64,000 nt of DNA from Cupriavidus agavae (GTDB taxonomy: Bacteria; Pseudomonadota; Gammaproteobacteria; Burkholderiales; Burkholderiaceae). Below, one piece after another: positions 53,560-63,401 of this stretch (the first letter of the stretch is position 1; every line of letters starts with the position of its first letter). The stretch spans positions 1,426,001 to 1,490,000 of the forward strand of contig NZ_SGXM01000001.1 in the NCBI RefSeq assembly GCF_004217045.1. The letters are read 5' to 3'. Under the pieces are notes generated by a model. It ran no database searches, was not told the origin of the DNA, and saw only the letters and a list, made by a program, of their open reading frames with translations. A program made the translations under genes and the position numbers.

Positions 53560-54738
53560 TCAGCGCTCGACCGCCAGGGCCACGCCCATGCCGCCGCCGA
53601 TGCACAGCGAGGCCAGGCCCTTCTTCGCGTCGCGGCGCTTCATCTCGTGCAGCAGCGTCACCAGGATGCGGCAGCCCGACGCGCCGATCGGGTGCCCGAT
53701 GGCGATGGCACCACCGTTCACGTTGATCTTCGACTGGTCCCAGCCCATCTCCTTGTGCACCGCCAGCGCCTGCGCCGCGAACGCCTCGTTGATTTCCATC
53801 AGGTCCAGGTCCTGCACACCCCAGCCGGCGCGCGACAGGCAGCGCTTGCTGGCCGGCACCGGGCCCATGCCCATCACGGCGGGGTCCACGCCCGCGTTGG
53901 CGTAGGCCTTGATCGTCGCCAGCGGGGTCAGGCCCAGCTCCTTGGCCTTGGCGGCCGACATGACCACCACGGCGGCGGCGCCGTCGTTCAGCCCCGAGGC
54001 GTTGGCCGCCGTTACCGTGCCCGCCTTGTCGAAGGCCGGCTTCAGGCCCGACATGCTGTCCAGCGTGGCGCCCTGGCGCACGAACTCGTCGGTCTTGAAT
54101 GCCACCGGGTCGCCCTTGCGCTGCGGAATCATGACCGGCACGATTTCCTCGTCGAACCTGCCAGCCTTCTGGGCCGCCTCGGCCTTGTTCTGCGAGCCCA
54201 CGGCGAACTCGTCCTGCGCCTCGCGCGTGATGCCGTATTCCTTGGCCACGTTCTCGGCGGTGATGCCCATGTGGTACTGGTTGTAGACGTCCCACAGGCC
54301 GTCCACGATCATCGTGTCCACCAGCTTGGCATCGCCCATGCGGAAGCCATCGCGCGAGCCCGGCAGCACGTGCGGCGCGGCGCTCATGTTCTCCATGCCG
54401 CCCGCCACCACGATCTCGGCCTCGCCGGCGATGATGGCGTTGGCCGCCAGCATCACTGCCTTCAGGCCCGAACCGCACACCTTGTTGATGGTCATGGCCG
54501 GCACCATGTCCGGCAGGCCCGCCTTGCGCGACGCCTGGCGGGCCGGGTTCTGGCCCGAACCGGCCGTCAGCACCTGGCCCATGATCACTTCGCTGACCTG
54601 GTCCGGCTTCACGCCAGCACGCTCCAGCGCCGCCTTGATCACCAGCGCGCCGAGTTCGGGCGCGGGGATCTTGGCCAGGGAACCACCAAACTTGCCAACT
54701 GCCGTGCGAGCGGCAGAAACAATGACGATATCGGTCAT
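53560..54738 (-). CDS. phaA: Acetyl-CoA acetyltransferase PhaA
   Basis: 392 residues. Active-site Cys88 in [18 protein letters not shown], His in [15 protein letters not shown] and C-terminal [14 protein letters not shown]. Condenses two acetyl-CoA into acetoacetyl-CoA for PhaB. Start chosen at ATG 54738 because GGACCTG precedes it and the frame upstream runs into phaC. It lies 77 bases after phaC and 134 bases before phaB. BktB at 47811 is a paralogue with broader substrate range. Confidence 0.95.
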   Translation of the reverse strand: MTDIVIVSAARTAVGKFGGSLAKIPAPELGALVIKAALERAGVKPDQVSEVIMGQVLTAGSGQNPARQASRKAGLPDMVPAMTINKVCGSGLKAVMLAANAIIAGEAEIVVAGGMENMSAAPHVLPGSRDGFRMGDAKLVDTMIVDGLWDVYNQYHMGITAENVAKEYGITREAQDEFAVGSQNKAEAAQKAGRFDEEIVPVMIPQRKGDPVAFKTDEFVRQGATLDSMSGLKPAFDKAGTVTAANASGLNDGAAAVVVMSAAKAKELGLTPLATIKAYANAGVDPAVMGMGPVPASKRCLSRAGWGVQDLDLMEINEAFAAQALAVHKEMGWDQSKINVNGGAIAIGHPIGASGCRILVTLLHEMKRRDAKKGLASLCIGGGMGVALAVER

Positions 54739-54815
54739 TTCAGGTCCTTTCGAGAAAACGGTTCGCGGATCGGGTCGGAACGGAGCCGGCTTCCGTGCGC
54801 CGGCCCGCGAGAAAA

Positions 54816-56738
54816 TCAGGCACGCTGTTTGACGTAGCGTCCCGGCGCAGGTTCGATCGCCTTGTAGTGGGCATTGCCGAACGCCTCGGGCGCCGCGCGC
54901 TTCTGGCCGGCCTGCTTGCCGAGCCACGCCATCCAGTCGGGCCACCAGCTGCCCGGCTGCTCCTTCGCGCCGGCCAGCCAGTCATGGGCCGAGGCAGGCA
55001 GCGAATCGTTGATCCAGTGGCTGCGCTTTTTCTTGACCGGCGGGTTGATCACGCCGGCGATGTGGCCCGACGCGCCCAGCACGAAGCGCAGCTTGTTCTT
55101 CAGCAGCGCGGTGGAGGCGTACGCCGCCGTCCACGGCACGATATGGTCCTCGCGCGAGCCATAGATGTAGGTCGGCACGTCGATGGCGCCCAGGTCCACT
55201 GGCGCGTTGCAGACCGTGAGCTTGCCCGGCACCTTGAGTTCGTCCTGCAGGTACGTGTGGCGCAGGTACCAGCAGTACCACGGCCCCGGCAGGTTGGTGG
55301 CGTCGCCGTTCCAGAACAGCAGGTCGAACGGCACCGGCGTGTTGCCCTTCAGGTAGTTGTCGACCACGTAGTTCCAGACCAGGTCGTTCGGCCGCAGGAA
55401 CGAGAACGTGTTGGCCAGCTCCACGCCCCGCAGCAACCCGCACGGCGCGCCCGAGGCACCGCCCAGCGTGGCTTCACGCAGTTGCACGTGCGATTCGTCG
55501 ACGAACACGTCGAGGATGCCGGTGTCCGCGAAATCGAGCAGCGTGGTCAGCAGCGTCAGGCTGGCGACGGGCCGTTCGCCCCGGGCAGCCAGCACCGCCA
55601 GCGCCGTGGAGATGATCGTCCCGCCAACGCAGAAGCCAAGCACATTGATCTTGTCGAGCCCGCTGATGTCGCGCGTCACTTCGATGGCGCGGATGGCGGC
55701 GTGCTCGATGTAGTCATCCCAGGTGCGCTCGGCCATCGAGGCATCGGGATTGCGCCACGAGACCAGGAATACCGTGTGCCCCTGCTCCACCGCATGGCGC
55801 ACGAGCGAACTCTCGGGCTGCAGGTCGAGGATGTAGTACTTGTTGATGCACGGCGGCACCAGCAGCAGCGGGCGCGCGTAGACCTTGTCGGTCAGCGGCT
55901 TGAACTGCAGCAGCTGGAAGTATTCGTTCTCGTAGACCACCGCACCTTCGGTCACGGCTACGTTGCGGCCCACCTCGAAGGCGGCTTCGTCGGTTTGCGA
56001 GATCTTGCCGCGCCCCAGATCCTCCAGCATGTTGCGCACGCCGTTGCGCAGCGACTCGCCGCCGGACTCGATCAGCCGCTGCTGGGCGTCGGGATTGGTG
56101 GCGAGGAAGTTGGCGGGCGACATGGCGTCCACCCACTGCGACACGGCGAAGCGGATGCGCTGCCGAACCTTGGGATCGGCTTCCACGGCATCGGCCAGTT
56201 CCGTCATTGCGCGAGCCGTCAGCAGATAGAACGCCGCCGTATAGCGATACGCGGCGTTGTTGCGCCAGGCCGGGCTGGCAAAACGGCGATCCGACAGGCG
56301 CTGGCTCGCGGCGCCCTCCGCTGCGGGCTGCGTGGCGCCGTTCGGCGCCATCGCGCCGGCGCCCATTTCACGCCACAGTTCGGAGAAATCCTTCAGGTAG
56401 CGTTCCTGGATACTGGCCAGCTGGGCCGGCGCAATCTTCACCGCACCCGCCGCGCCATTGCCCTGCAACGCCTCGAACGCCTTGGCGAAGGCGTCGCCGC
56501 CGGGGAAGCCGGCAGGAAAGCCGTTGGGGAACCCATTGGGAAAGCCGTTCGGGAAACCATCGGGAAATGCACCGGCCATGCCGGCGGAAAAACCGGGTGG
56601 CGTCGTGCCACTGGTTTCGGGTGCCCACAGACGGGACCACTCCAGCCAGGCGGCTGGATCGAATGGCCCCGGCGCAAATTGAAACGGTTGGGACTTGTCT
56701 TCCGTGCCGGAAGCTGCCGCACCTTTGCCGGTCGCCAT
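54816..56738 (-). CDS. phaC: Class I poly-3-hydroxybutyrate synthase PhaC with FPNG repeat insertion
   Basis: 640 residues from the ATG at 56738; the longer frame is not conserved. Start [20 protein letters not shown] and end [10 protein letters not shown] match C. necator PhaC1 (589 residues, recalled). The lipase-like box VLGFCVGGT puts the nucleophile at Cys370, i.e. 51 residues later than Cys319 of C. necator. The extra length therefore lies in the N-terminal domain, mostly a Gly/Phe/Pro/Asn run ([16 protein letters not shown] and neighbours). The catalytic Asp and His regions, and HIAGVINPP, are intact. It polymerises (R)-3-hydroxyacyl-CoA on the granule surface. First gene of the operon. 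Confidence 0.95.
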   Translation of the reverse strand: MATGKGAAASGTEDKSQPFQFAPGPFDPAAWLEWSRLWAPETSGTTPPGFSAGMAGAFPDGFPNGFPNGFPNGFPAGFPGGDAFAKAFEALQGNGAAGAVKIAPAQLASIQERYLKDFSELWREMGAGAMAPNGATQPAAEGAASQRLSDRRFASPAWRNNAAYRYTAAFYLLTARAMTELADAVEADPKVRQRIRFAVSQWVDAMSPANFLATNPDAQQRLIESGGESLRNGVRNMLEDLGRGKISQTDEAAFEVGRNVAVTEGAVVYENEYFQLLQFKPLTDKVYARPLLLVPPCINKYYILDLQPESSLVRHAVEQGHTVFLVSWRNPDASMAERTWDDYIEHAAIRAIEVTRDISGLDKINVLGFCVGGTIISTALAVLAARGERPVASLTLLTTLLDFADTGILDVFVDESHVQLREATLGGASGAPCGLLRGVELANTFSFLRPNDLVWNYVVDNYLKGNTPVPFDLLFWNGDATNLPGPWYCWYLRHTYLQDELKVPGKLTVCNAPVDLGAIDVPTYIYGSREDHIVPWTAAYASTALLKNKLRFVLGASGHIAGVINPPVKKKRSHWINDSLPASAHDWLAGAKEQPGSWWPDWMAWLGKQAGQKRAAPEAFGNAHYKAIEPAPGRYVKQRA

Positions 56739-56937
56739 GATGTATTCGTCTCTCTGCCGTCGTGATGGTTGACGGGGACGGGGTAGCTGTCTCCCGACCC
56801 GCCCCGGAATCCGGGTTGCGTTCCACGGGCCCACTGGAGCGGCCCGTCACTTACGCTATGCTTGCCGGCGAAACCCTCGAACTTCCTCGGTTCCGATACA
56901 TTTGAAGGCATTGTTGCCTTGCAATGTAGAGGCTGTC

Positions 56938-56955
56938 AATGCGGAATTCCGCATT
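56938..56955. promoter_or_regulatory. Perfect 18-bp palindrome upstream of phaC
   Basis: AATGCGGAATTCCGCATT is self-complementary. It lies 200 bases before the phaC start and about 100 before the divergent small membrane gene, so it could act on either. The remainder of 56739-57058 shows no gene I can support. Confidence 0.4.
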
Positions 56956-57058
56956 CCCATACGGCCGTCGGGGAAGTCTTGCCCGACCTACCGGACGGTA
57001 ATCCACATGCGGATTCCCGGGTCCCGGAGGCTCCCTACCAGAACGAGATGAAGCGCTG

Positions 57059-57295
57059 ATGTATATCGTGGCAATTGGCTGGCTCTACGTGGTGCTGATG
57101 ATGGCGATCACGGAGACCAATGTGGTGGCCGGGGTGGCGACGTTCGTGTTTTACGGGCTGGCGCCCGTGTCACTGGTGATGTACATCCTGGGCACGCCGG
57201 GCCGGCGCCGGCGCCGCAAGGAGCAGGAGGCCCGGGCGGCCCAGGCGGCGCGCGAGGCGCCCCCTGCCCGTCCGGAGCAGGACACCGGCGGCTAG
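57059..57295 (+). CDS. Small membrane protein, conserved-looking hypothetical
   Basis: 78 residues. Two hydrophobic segments (IVAIGWLYVVLMMAIT; GVATFVFYGLAPVSLVMYIL) then a basic, RRRRRKEQEAR tail and an Ala/Pro-rich end. The acidic/polar ETN between the helices is short. Function unknown. It converges on pgeF by four overlapping bases and is divergent from phaC. The Shine-Dalgarno site is weak (GATGAAG), so confidence in the exact start is limited. Confidence 0.6.
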   Translation: MYIVAIGWLYVVLMMAITETNVVAGVATFVFYGLAPVSLVMYILGTPGRRRRRKEQEARAAQAAREAPPARPEQDTGG

Positions 57296-58125
57296 TCCGC
57301 CAGCCAGACCAGCGTGGCCATGCGGCCCGTGGTGCCGTCGCGGCGATAGGAATAGAAGCGTTCGGCGTCGGTCACGGTACAGGCGTTCCCGCCCCAGACT
57401 TCGGTGCAGCCGGCCCGCGCGAGCCGGAGCCGGGCCAGTGCGTACAGGTTGGCCAGGAACTTGCCCGGCGCCCCCGGCACGAAGGCGGCATCGACGCCCG
57501 GCCGCTCGTGCGCCAGCGCCCGTTCGAGGAATGCCGCGCGCACCTCCGCACCCACTTCGAAAGCCGCCGGCCCGATAGCCGGGCCCAGCCAGGCCAGCCA
57601 TCGCGTACCGCTATCGCCGCCAGCCCGCTCGGCCATCCGCGCCAGCGTGGATTCGATCACCCCATCGCACAACCCGCGCCAGCCGGCGTGTGCGGCGCCG
57701 ACGACCGTCCCCGCCGCATCGCACAGCAGGACCGGCAGGCAATCGGCGGTCATGACCGCGCAGACGGCACCGGGTCGCGTGGCGATGCTGGCATCGGCCT
57801 GCGGCACGCCAGGGCCGCCGGGTCCACTGTCGTCGGCCGTGGCGACGCCGCAGCCATGCACCTGTTCGAGCCAGTGCGGCATCGCCGGCAGATGGCTGGC
57901 GAGCCGCGCCCGGTTAGACGCCACTGCCGCCGGTTCATCGCCCACGTGGGTGCCGAGGTTGAGTCCGCCCGGCCGGCCGCCGGCCAGCCCGTAGACGCCG
58001 GTGCTGACACCGCCGTGGCGCGTGGTGGAGAGCGCCCGTACCCGGGCGGGCGCCGGCCAGTCCGGCACGAGCCAGCCGGCTTCCGTCACCGCGTCAGCGC
58101 CCGCGGTCATCGTCATCGTCGTCAT
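57292..58125 (-). CDS. pgeF: Peptidoglycan editing factor / multicopper polyphenol oxidoreductase (YfiH type)
   Basis: 277 residues from ATG 58125 (AGGG upstream); ATGs at 58116 and 58110 are alternatives, and a longer frame lies inside rluD. Family motifs: [52 protein letters not shown] and the metal-site His/Cys therein. YfiH/PgeF removes wrongly incorporated L-Ser from UDP-MurNAc and can also oxidise phenols in vitro. Its start overlaps the end of rluD (32 bases), so they are probably translationally coupled. Confidence 0.88.
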   Translation of the reverse strand: MTTMTMTAGADAVTEAGWLVPDWPAPARVRALSTTRHGGVSTGVYGLAGGRPGGLNLGTHVGDEPAAVASNRARLASHLPAMPHWLEQVHGCGVATADDSGPGGPGVPQADASIATRPGAVCAVMTADCLPVLLCDAAGTVVGAAHAGWRGLCDGVIESTLARMAERAGGDSGTRWLAWLGPAIGPAAFEVGAEVRAAFLERALAHERPGVDAAFVPGAPGKFLANLYALARLRLARAGCTEVWGGNACTVTDAERFYSYRRDGTTGRMATLVWLAD

Positions 58126-59329
58126 CGGCTTCGCCCTCGTACCAGGTGGCTTCGTCGAAATCGTCGTCCTCGTCGTCCTGATCGGCATGCGCCTCGAAAT
58201 CGAGCGCGTCGATCAACGCCTGCAGGTCATCAGGGGGCGGCGCCTCCCACGAGACCTTGCGGCCCGAGACCGGGTGCACCAGCCCCAGCTTGTAGGCGTG
58301 CAACGCCTGCCGCGCCAGCGGCACCGGCAGCGGCACCCGGATGGCCTGGCGCGTGCCGCGCTGCGTGGCCTTGTGGTAGACCGGATCGCCCAGCAGCGGA
58401 TGGCCGATCGATTCGAAATGCACGCGAATCTGGTGTGTGCGGCCGGTTTCCAGCTGGCACATCACCATCGAGACATGCGAGCGGCCCAGCGGCACCGTAC
58501 CCAGCGTCTGGAAATGCGTGCGCGACGGCTTGCCGCTGTTCGTATACACGATGGCCATGCGCGTGCGCTCGCGCGCGTCGCGGGCAATCGGGGCGTCGAT
58601 CGTTCCCTCGTCCGGCGTCTGGCCCCAGACAAGCGCCAGGTACGTGCGCTTGACCGTGCGGGCAGCCAGCTGGCGCACCAGGTCGGTCTGCGCGCTGATC
58701 GTGCGGGCCACCACCATCAGCCCGGTCGTTTCCTTGTCGAGCCGGTGCACGATGCCGGCGCGCGGCAGCCGCGCCGCGCCGGGATCGCGGTGCAGCAGGC
58801 CGTTCAGCACGGTGCCGCTCCAGTTGCCGGCCGCGGGATGTACCACCAGGCCGGCGGGCTTGTTGATGACCAGCAGCGTGTCGTCCTCGTAGACCACGTC
58901 CAGCGGCACGTCTTCGGCCGTAAACGCCGTCGATTCGGGCGCGGCCTGGGGCCGGATCTCGATGCGCTGGCCCATCTGGACCGACGCCTTGGCGCGGCTA
59001 GGTTCGCCATCCACGCGCACGGCGCCGTCCTCGATCCATTGCTGGATGCGGCTGCGCGAGAATTCGCTGAAGTGACGTGCAAGCAATTTGTCGAGCCGTT
59101 CGCCGTGGCCCGCGCTGTCGACGTCGAGGAACTGCGGCGCCATGTCGGCGGCGCCAGGGGCAGCCCCGGCCACCTCGTCCTGGTCTTCCCCGGCCTCGTC
59201 GAGCGCGTCGAAAGGCTCGTCGAGGTCCTCCGCTACGGGGTCGGCGACCTCCGGCGTTTCGATGTGGCCGTCCAGACCGGTTTCGGTGCTGGGGGTTCGG
59301 CTATAATGCTTGGCGCTATTTTTTTTCAT
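58094..59329 (-). CDS. rluD: 23S rRNA pseudouridine synthase RluD
   Basis: 411 residues if begun at ATG 59329. An S4 domain ([20 protein letters not shown]) follows an acidic N-terminal tail, then the pseudouridine synthase core with catalytic Asp in [13 protein letters not shown] and the [13 protein letters not shown] motif. It modifies U1911, U1915 and U1917 of 23S rRNA. The E. coli enzyme begins at the equivalent of the ATG at 59146, which would drop the acidic tail. The C-terminus is very acidic ([12 protein letters not shown]). Divergent from bamD. Confidence 0.9.
   Translation of the reverse strand: MKKNSAKHYSRTPSTETGLDGHIETPEVADPVAEDLDEPFDALDEAGEDQDEVAGAAPGAADMAPQFLDVDSAGHGERLDKLLARHFSEFSRSRIQQWIEDGAVRVDGEPSRAKASVQMGQRIEIRPQAAPESTAFTAEDVPLDVVYEDDTLLVINKPAGLVVHPAAGNWSGTVLNGLLHRDPGAARLPRAGIVHRLDKETTGLMVVARTISAQTDLVRQLAARTVKRTYLALVWGQTPDEGTIDAPIARDARERTRMAIVYTNSGKPSRTHFQTLGTVPLGRSHVSMVMCQLETGRTHQIRVHFESIGHPLLGDPVYHKATQRGTRQAIRVPLPVPLARQALHAYKLGLVHPVSGRKVSWEAPPPDDLQALIDALDFEAHADQDDEDDDFDEATWYEGEADDDDDDDRGR
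59302..59307 (+). promoter_or_regulatory. Consensus -10 box (TATAAT) for bamD
   Basis: TATAAT lies 39 bases before the bamD start. It falls inside the rluD reading frame if rluD begins at 59329. Confidence 0.5.
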
Positions 59330-59345
59330 CCGGAACAGGTTGCCC

Positions 59346-60176
59346 ATGCAATTGCAGAGCATGAAACGCGCTGATTGGCGCGCGAAAATTGGAGCGGTTT
59401 TGCTCGCAGGCGGCTGCGTCATGCTGTCGGCATGCGGCCTGCTTGGAGACCAGCCTGACGAAACGGCCAGCTGGTCGGCCAACAAATTATATTCGGAAGC
59501 CAAGGATGCCCTCGACGGCGGCGACTACACGCGCGCCGTGAAGCTGTACGAGAAGCTCGAAGGCCGCTATCCGTTTGGCCGCTACGCCCAGCAGGCGCAG
59601 ATCGATACCGCCTACGCCAACTACAAGGATGGCGAGACTGCCGCCGCGCTGGCCGCCGTGGACCGCTTCATCCAGCTCCACCCGAGCCATCCGAACATCG
59701 ATTACGCCTACTACCTCAAGGGCCTGATCAACTTCAACGACAACCTCGGCTGGCTGGGCCGTTTCTCGGGCCAGGACCTGAGCGAGCGCGACCCGAAGGC
59801 CGCGCGCGCCGCCTACGATGCGTTCCAGATCCTGATCACGCGCTACCCGGACAGCAAGTACACGCCTGACGCCACGCAGCGCATGCAGTACATCGTGAAC
59901 TCGCTGGCCCAGCACGAGGTCCACGCGGCGCGCTACTACTACCGGCGTGGCGCCTATCTGGCGGCCGTGAACCGGGCCCAGCAGGCGCTGAAGGACTACG
60001 ACGGCGCGCCGGCCAACGAGGAAGCGCTCTACATCATGGTCCGTTCGTACGACGCGCTGGGCATGACCGACCTGCGCGACGATACCGCCCGGGTCATGGA
60101 GCGCAACTATCCGAACAGCGACTTCATCAAGTACGGCGCGCGCCGGAAAGACAAGTCGTGGTGGGAAGTGTTCTGA
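59346..60176 (+). CDS. bamD: Outer-membrane assembly lipoprotein BamD
   Basis: 276 residues from ATG 59346 (AACAGG upstream; ATG 59361 is an alternative). Signal peptide with lipobox MLSAC (Cys about residue 29). Mature part with tetratricopeptide-like repeats: [40 protein letters not shown] and the later [16 protein letters not shown] type repeats. BamD is an essential part of the BAM complex that inserts beta-barrels (such as the autotransporter at 1) in the outer membrane. Divergent from rluD, the usual layout in Burkholderiales. Confidence 0.95.
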   Translation: MQLQSMKRADWRAKIGAVLLAGGCVMLSACGLLGDQPDETASWSANKLYSEAKDALDGGDYTRAVKLYEKLEGRYPFGRYAQQAQIDTAYANYKDGETAAALAAVDRFIQLHPSHPNIDYAYYLKGLINFNDNLGWLGRFSGQDLSERDPKAARAAYDAFQILITRYPDSKYTPDATQRMQYIVNSLAQHEVHAARYYYRRGAYLAAVNRAQQALKDYDGAPANEEALYIMVRSYDALGMTDLRDDTARVMERNYPNSDFIKYGARRKDKSWWEVF

Positions 60177-60227
60177 CTTCCGCGCCAACCTGAGCCAAGG
60201 CTGACAGTGCCTGCCAGCCCGGCCCCG

Positions 60228-60267
60228 ACACCCCGAATGCCGCCTCAGGCTTCGGGGTGTTTTTGTT
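60228..60267 (+). terminator. Terminator after bamD
   Basis: ACACCCCGAA pairs with TTCGGGGTGT, loop of 13, then a T-run. Confidence 0.85.
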
Positions 60268-60389
60268 TCCGGCGCGCGCCCGGCATCGTCCCAGTCTCAA
60301 AATCACCGCATCTGGATTCAGACAATTCCTAGCGTCGCAGCGGGGGTGCATCAATAAGCTGTCCTGAGAGTTTTCTTAGGAGCTTTACC

Positions 60390-61124
60390 ATGCATACGCT
60401 GCATCCTACCGCCGCCGAACCCGGTTCGATCATTCCACAGAGTCGCGCGGCGCCGGCTCCGTCTCAGGCCCTTCAGGCCCTTCAGGCCCTTCATGCCCGC
60501 CCGCGCGGCCGCTGGCTGTCACGGACCACCAAGCGCCTGTTCGACGTTTCCGCCGCAGTGAGCCTGCTCGTCGTACTGTCGCCGGCGCTGGCCGCAATTG
60601 CCTGGCGCGTGGGCCGCGACGGCGGACCGTGCCTGTACGGCCATCCCCGCATCGGCAAGGGTGGCCGCCCCTTCAAATGCCTGAAATTCCGCTCGATGGT
60701 GCCCGACGCCGAGGCCAGGCTGAAATCGCTGCTCGAATCCGACCCCGCCGCCCGCGCCGAGTGGGAGGCCACCTACAAGCTTCGCAACGATATCCGCGTC
60801 ACCGCGATCGGCCGGCTGCTGCGGCGCACCAGCCTCGACGAACTGCCCCAGCTCTGGAACGTGGTGCGCGGCGAGATGAGCCTGGTGGGACCGCGGCCGG
60901 TGGTGGAGAAGGAACTGCAGCGCTACGGTGCCTGCGCCGCGTACTACCTGCAGGTGCCGCCCGGCATCACCGGGCCCTGGCAGGTCAGCGGACGCAACGA
61001 CACCAGCTACGAGGACCGCGTGGCGCTCGACCTCGACTACGTCACCCATTGGTCGCTGGCGCGCGATATCGGCATCCTGTTTCGCACCGTCGGCGTGGTG
61101 CTGCGCCGGCGCGGCGCCTACTGA
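60390..61124 (+). CDS. Undecaprenyl-phosphate sugar phosphotransferase (bacterial sugar transferase)
   Basis: 244 residues: a single N-terminal membrane segment ([20 protein letters not shown]) and the cytoplasmic catalytic domain of the WcaJ/ExoY/PssA type ([45 protein letters not shown]). It links the first sugar-1-phosphate to undecaprenyl phosphate to start surface polysaccharide repeat synthesis. Before the membrane segment is a repeat QALQALQAL encoded by three copies of a 9-bp unit. It is at the edge of a polysaccharide cluster transcribed convergently. Confidence 0.88.
   Translation: MHTLHPTAAEPGSIIPQSRAAPAPSQALQALQALHARPRGRWLSRTTKRLFDVSAAVSLLVVLSPALAAIAWRVGRDGGPCLYGHPRIGKGGRPFKCLKFRSMVPDAEARLKSLLESDPAARAEWEATYKLRNDIRVTAIGRLLRRTSLDELPQLWNVVRGEMSLVGPRPVVEKELQRYGACAAYYLQVPPGITGPWQVSGRNDTSYEDRVALDLDYVTHWSLARDIGILFRTVGVVLRRRGAY
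60465..60491 (+). repeat. Three tandem 9-bp units (CAGGCCCTT) in the sugar transferase gene
   Basis: Perfect copies at 60465-60473, 60474-60482 and 60483-60491. The unit is a multiple of three, so copy changes keep the frame and vary an N-terminal QAL linker. Confidence 0.85.
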
Positions 61125-62143
61125 CGCGTCACCGGCCTCAGCAGCAGCATCGACAGCGGCGCCAGTGCCGACAGGTGGCGCATGTAGCTGCCGAGGTCCG
61201 GCTCGAACAGCATCGACACCGCCACATGGGCCATCACGAGACAGGCCGGCAGGCTCGCCGGGCTGGCTTGTGCCCGGCCGGCCACCCCGCCGGCCACCGC
61301 GCGGAACGCCGGCCACGCGGCCAGCCAGAGCCAGAACTGCATGGCCGCCTCCTTCACGCCCGGATGCCACAGCACCGTCAGGTTCAGCCGCAGGCAGGCG
61401 TAGAGATAGTTGCCGATGAAGCCCGGCAGGGAGTCGAGCGGATACGGATTCAGGAAGCTCGTGCGCGCACCATACGGTGACTGGAACTGCAGATACTGCA
61501 CCGCCAGATCCCGGGCAACCTGCAGCGTGTGCAGTATCGCGGGAGGCACCAGCATCAGCGCCAGCAGAGCCACGCCCAGCGCCACGATGCGCCGGCGCGG
61601 TCCGAGCCGCGTCAGCAGGTACAGGGCCAAGGCCAGACCGAGGATCAGCGCGTAATAAGGCCGCAACAGGACGGCATAGGCCGTGTAGGGCAGCAGCAGC
61701 GCCAGCCACATGCGTATCGGCCGACCCTGACGGGCGCCCGTGGCCACCAAGAGCGCCATCGCCACCACCAGCGTATCCTTGCTCGCCACGAACAGGTTGA
61801 AGAACACGCACGCCACGCCAAGCAGCGTGGCCGCCGCCATCAGCCCCGGACGCCGGGCGTCGCGGTACAGGAACCACAGCAGCCACGCGCCAATGCCCAT
61901 CACGAACGGATCGAGTCCCGCCCCGATCGCCGTGAACAGCTGGCCCGCCACGTCGAACGAACTGCCGGCGTAGGTGTCGGCGCCCGCCATCTGTTGCTCG
62001 ATCTTCTCGGCGTCCCGGAAGATCGTATCGGGCAGCAGCCGTCGCGCGTTGAGGTACACCAGCCCGTACGACGCGATGGCACCGGCAGCCACGGTACGGG
62101 TCACGCCGGCGCTCAACGCCGGGCCCACGCTCAGGCTGCGCAT
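61118..62143 (-). CDS. Polysaccharide polymerase-like membrane protein
   Basis: 341 residues from the ATG at 62143, with about ten hydrophobic segments and a periplasmic loop (QYLQFQSPYGARTSFLNPYP, then GFIGNYLY). It resembles EpsG/Wzy-type polymerases by topology and by its place beside a flippase and initiating transferase, not by a diagnostic motif. It overlaps the end of the sugar transferase gene by seven bases on the opposite strand. The 13-base gap to the flippase stop suggests a common leftward operon. Confidence 0.6.
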   Translation of the reverse strand: MRSLSVGPALSAGVTRTVAAGAIASYGLVYLNARRLLPDTIFRDAEKIEQQMAGADTYAGSSFDVAGQLFTAIGAGLDPFVMGIGAWLLWFLYRDARRPGLMAAATLLGVACVFFNLFVASKDTLVVAMALLVATGARQGRPIRMWLALLLPYTAYAVLLRPYYALILGLALALYLLTRLGPRRRIVALGVALLALMLVPPAILHTLQVARDLAVQYLQFQSPYGARTSFLNPYPLDSLPGFIGNYLYACLRLNLTVLWHPGVKEAAMQFWLWLAAWPAFRAVAGGVAGRAQASPASLPACLVMAHVAVSMLFEPDLGSYMRHLSALAPLSMLLLRPVTRQ

Positions 62144-62156
62144 CGACGCCGTCCCG

Positions 62157-63401
62157 TCATGCCGTGGCGCATTCGCTGTCAGGCGCTGCGGGACAGCGCA
62201 ATCTCCAGGCAATGGCAATCGCCAGCCACGCCAGCACGGCCGCGCTGAGCACCAAATGCGCCGACGCCGCCCCGAGCATGCCGTGCCCGGCGATCAGCAG
62301 CCAGCTTACCGGCACGCCAGCCAGCACCACCGGCAGGAAGCCGCACAGCAGGAAGCCGCGCAGTTCGAGCGCAATCGCCGATACCCATAGCAAATCCGCC
62401 AACGCCCGCAGCACAAACGAGCCCAGCAGGACCGCGAAAACGATGCGGTCGGCGGCGCTGGCGTGCCCGTTCGCCAGCGCCAGTACCGGGTCGAGCAGCA
62501 GGAACAGTCCCACAGCCATGACCACCGTGGTGGCCAGCAGGCTCACAGACTGGCGCGCGAGCAGCCCCGCGAAGCGCCCCGGCGCCTGGCTGGCCGTGCG
62601 CGCCAAGGCAGGGCCAGCCGTTGCCACCAGCCCCGCCTGAGCCAACGTCTGCACGGCATTGGCAATGGCCCACAGGAAGACGTACTGGCCCACGGCCACC
62701 GCGTCGAGCCACGCCGAGGCGATGAAGCGCTCGGCGTACTGCGTGCCTGACAGCAAGACGGCGGCCAGATAGAAGCTGGCCCCCGCCCTCCAGATCACGG
62801 CCAGCGGCAACGCCGCTTCGCGTGCGCGGACCGGGGGCGCCGCGTCGGCTTCCCGGGCGATGACCCACCAGCCGTGGGCGATCACGCCCAGATTGGCCGC
62901 CACCCACAGGCCCAGCACTTCGACCATCGACGTCACCACGCCCGCCGCCAGCCCGGCCATCGCCGCCACGGCCCACAGGCCCGTGCGCACGAACAGCAGC
63001 CACGACGCAGCCCGCGTGCGATGCAGTGCGAACAGGTAGCTGTTGACCTCATAGGCCTGATGCTCGCTCACTACCAGCAGCGCAAGCACCACGGCCGCGC
63101 TGGCCGGCAGCCAGCCCGCCGGCACCAGCGCGAGGATGGCAAGGCAGACCACCGCGTACGCCATGCCATAGATCCGTTGCAGCCGGATTGCCTCGCGTAC
63201 CGCCGGCCCGGGCCCGCTGGCAAGCCGCCGGTTCATCTCGGCGCTGTACCCGAGCCCGAGCAGCTTCGTGCCGATGACCGCGGCGGCCAGCGCCAGTCCA
63301 TACTCGGCCATCGCGGCACCGCCGAGCACCCGCGCGATGGCCAGCGTCAGCGCGAACTTGGCGGCCAGTGCCACGGCCCGCAGCGCGAGCCGGATCAGCA
63401 T
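62157..63401 (-). CDS. Lipopolysaccharide/polysaccharide flippase, Wzx-like
   Basis: 414 residues from the ATG at 63401 with an excellent AAGGAGGGC site. About 12 hydrophobic helices. Helices 1-2 read ALAAKFALTLAIARVLGGAAMAEYGLALA, the usual polysaccharide-transport fold where a G/A-x-x-G-R-A/E..Y pattern follows helix 1 (given here in two runs: ALAAKFALTL and AIARVLGGAAMAEYGLALA). It probably flips lipid-linked repeat units across the inner membrane. Its start overlaps the end of the pyruvyltransferase gene by seven bases. Confidence 0.75.
   Translation of the reverse strand: MLIRLALRAVALAAKFALTLAIARVLGGAAMAEYGLALAAAVIGTKLLGLGYSAEMNRRLASGPGPAVREAIRLQRIYGMAYAVVCLAILALVPAGWLPASAAVVLALLVVSEHQAYEVNSYLFALHRTRAASWLLFVRTGLWAVAAMAGLAAGVVTSMVEVLGLWVAANLGVIAHGWWVIAREADAAPPVRAREAALPLAVIWRAGASFYLAAVLLSGTQYAERFIASAWLDAVAVGQYVFLWAIANAVQTLAQAGLVATAGPALARTASQAPGRFAGLLARQSVSLLATTVVMAVGLFLLLDPVLALANGHASAADRIVFAVLLGSFVLRALADLLWVSAIALELRGFLLCGFLPVVLAGVPVSWLLIAGHGMLGAASAHLVLSAAVLAWLAIAIAWRLRCPAAPDSECATA

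Noticed and set aside
56862..57059. A 65-codon plus-strand frame before the small membrane gene
   Set aside because: It spans the phaC upstream region and the 18-bp palindrome. Composition is not protein-like and it ends exactly at the next start, which could be chance.
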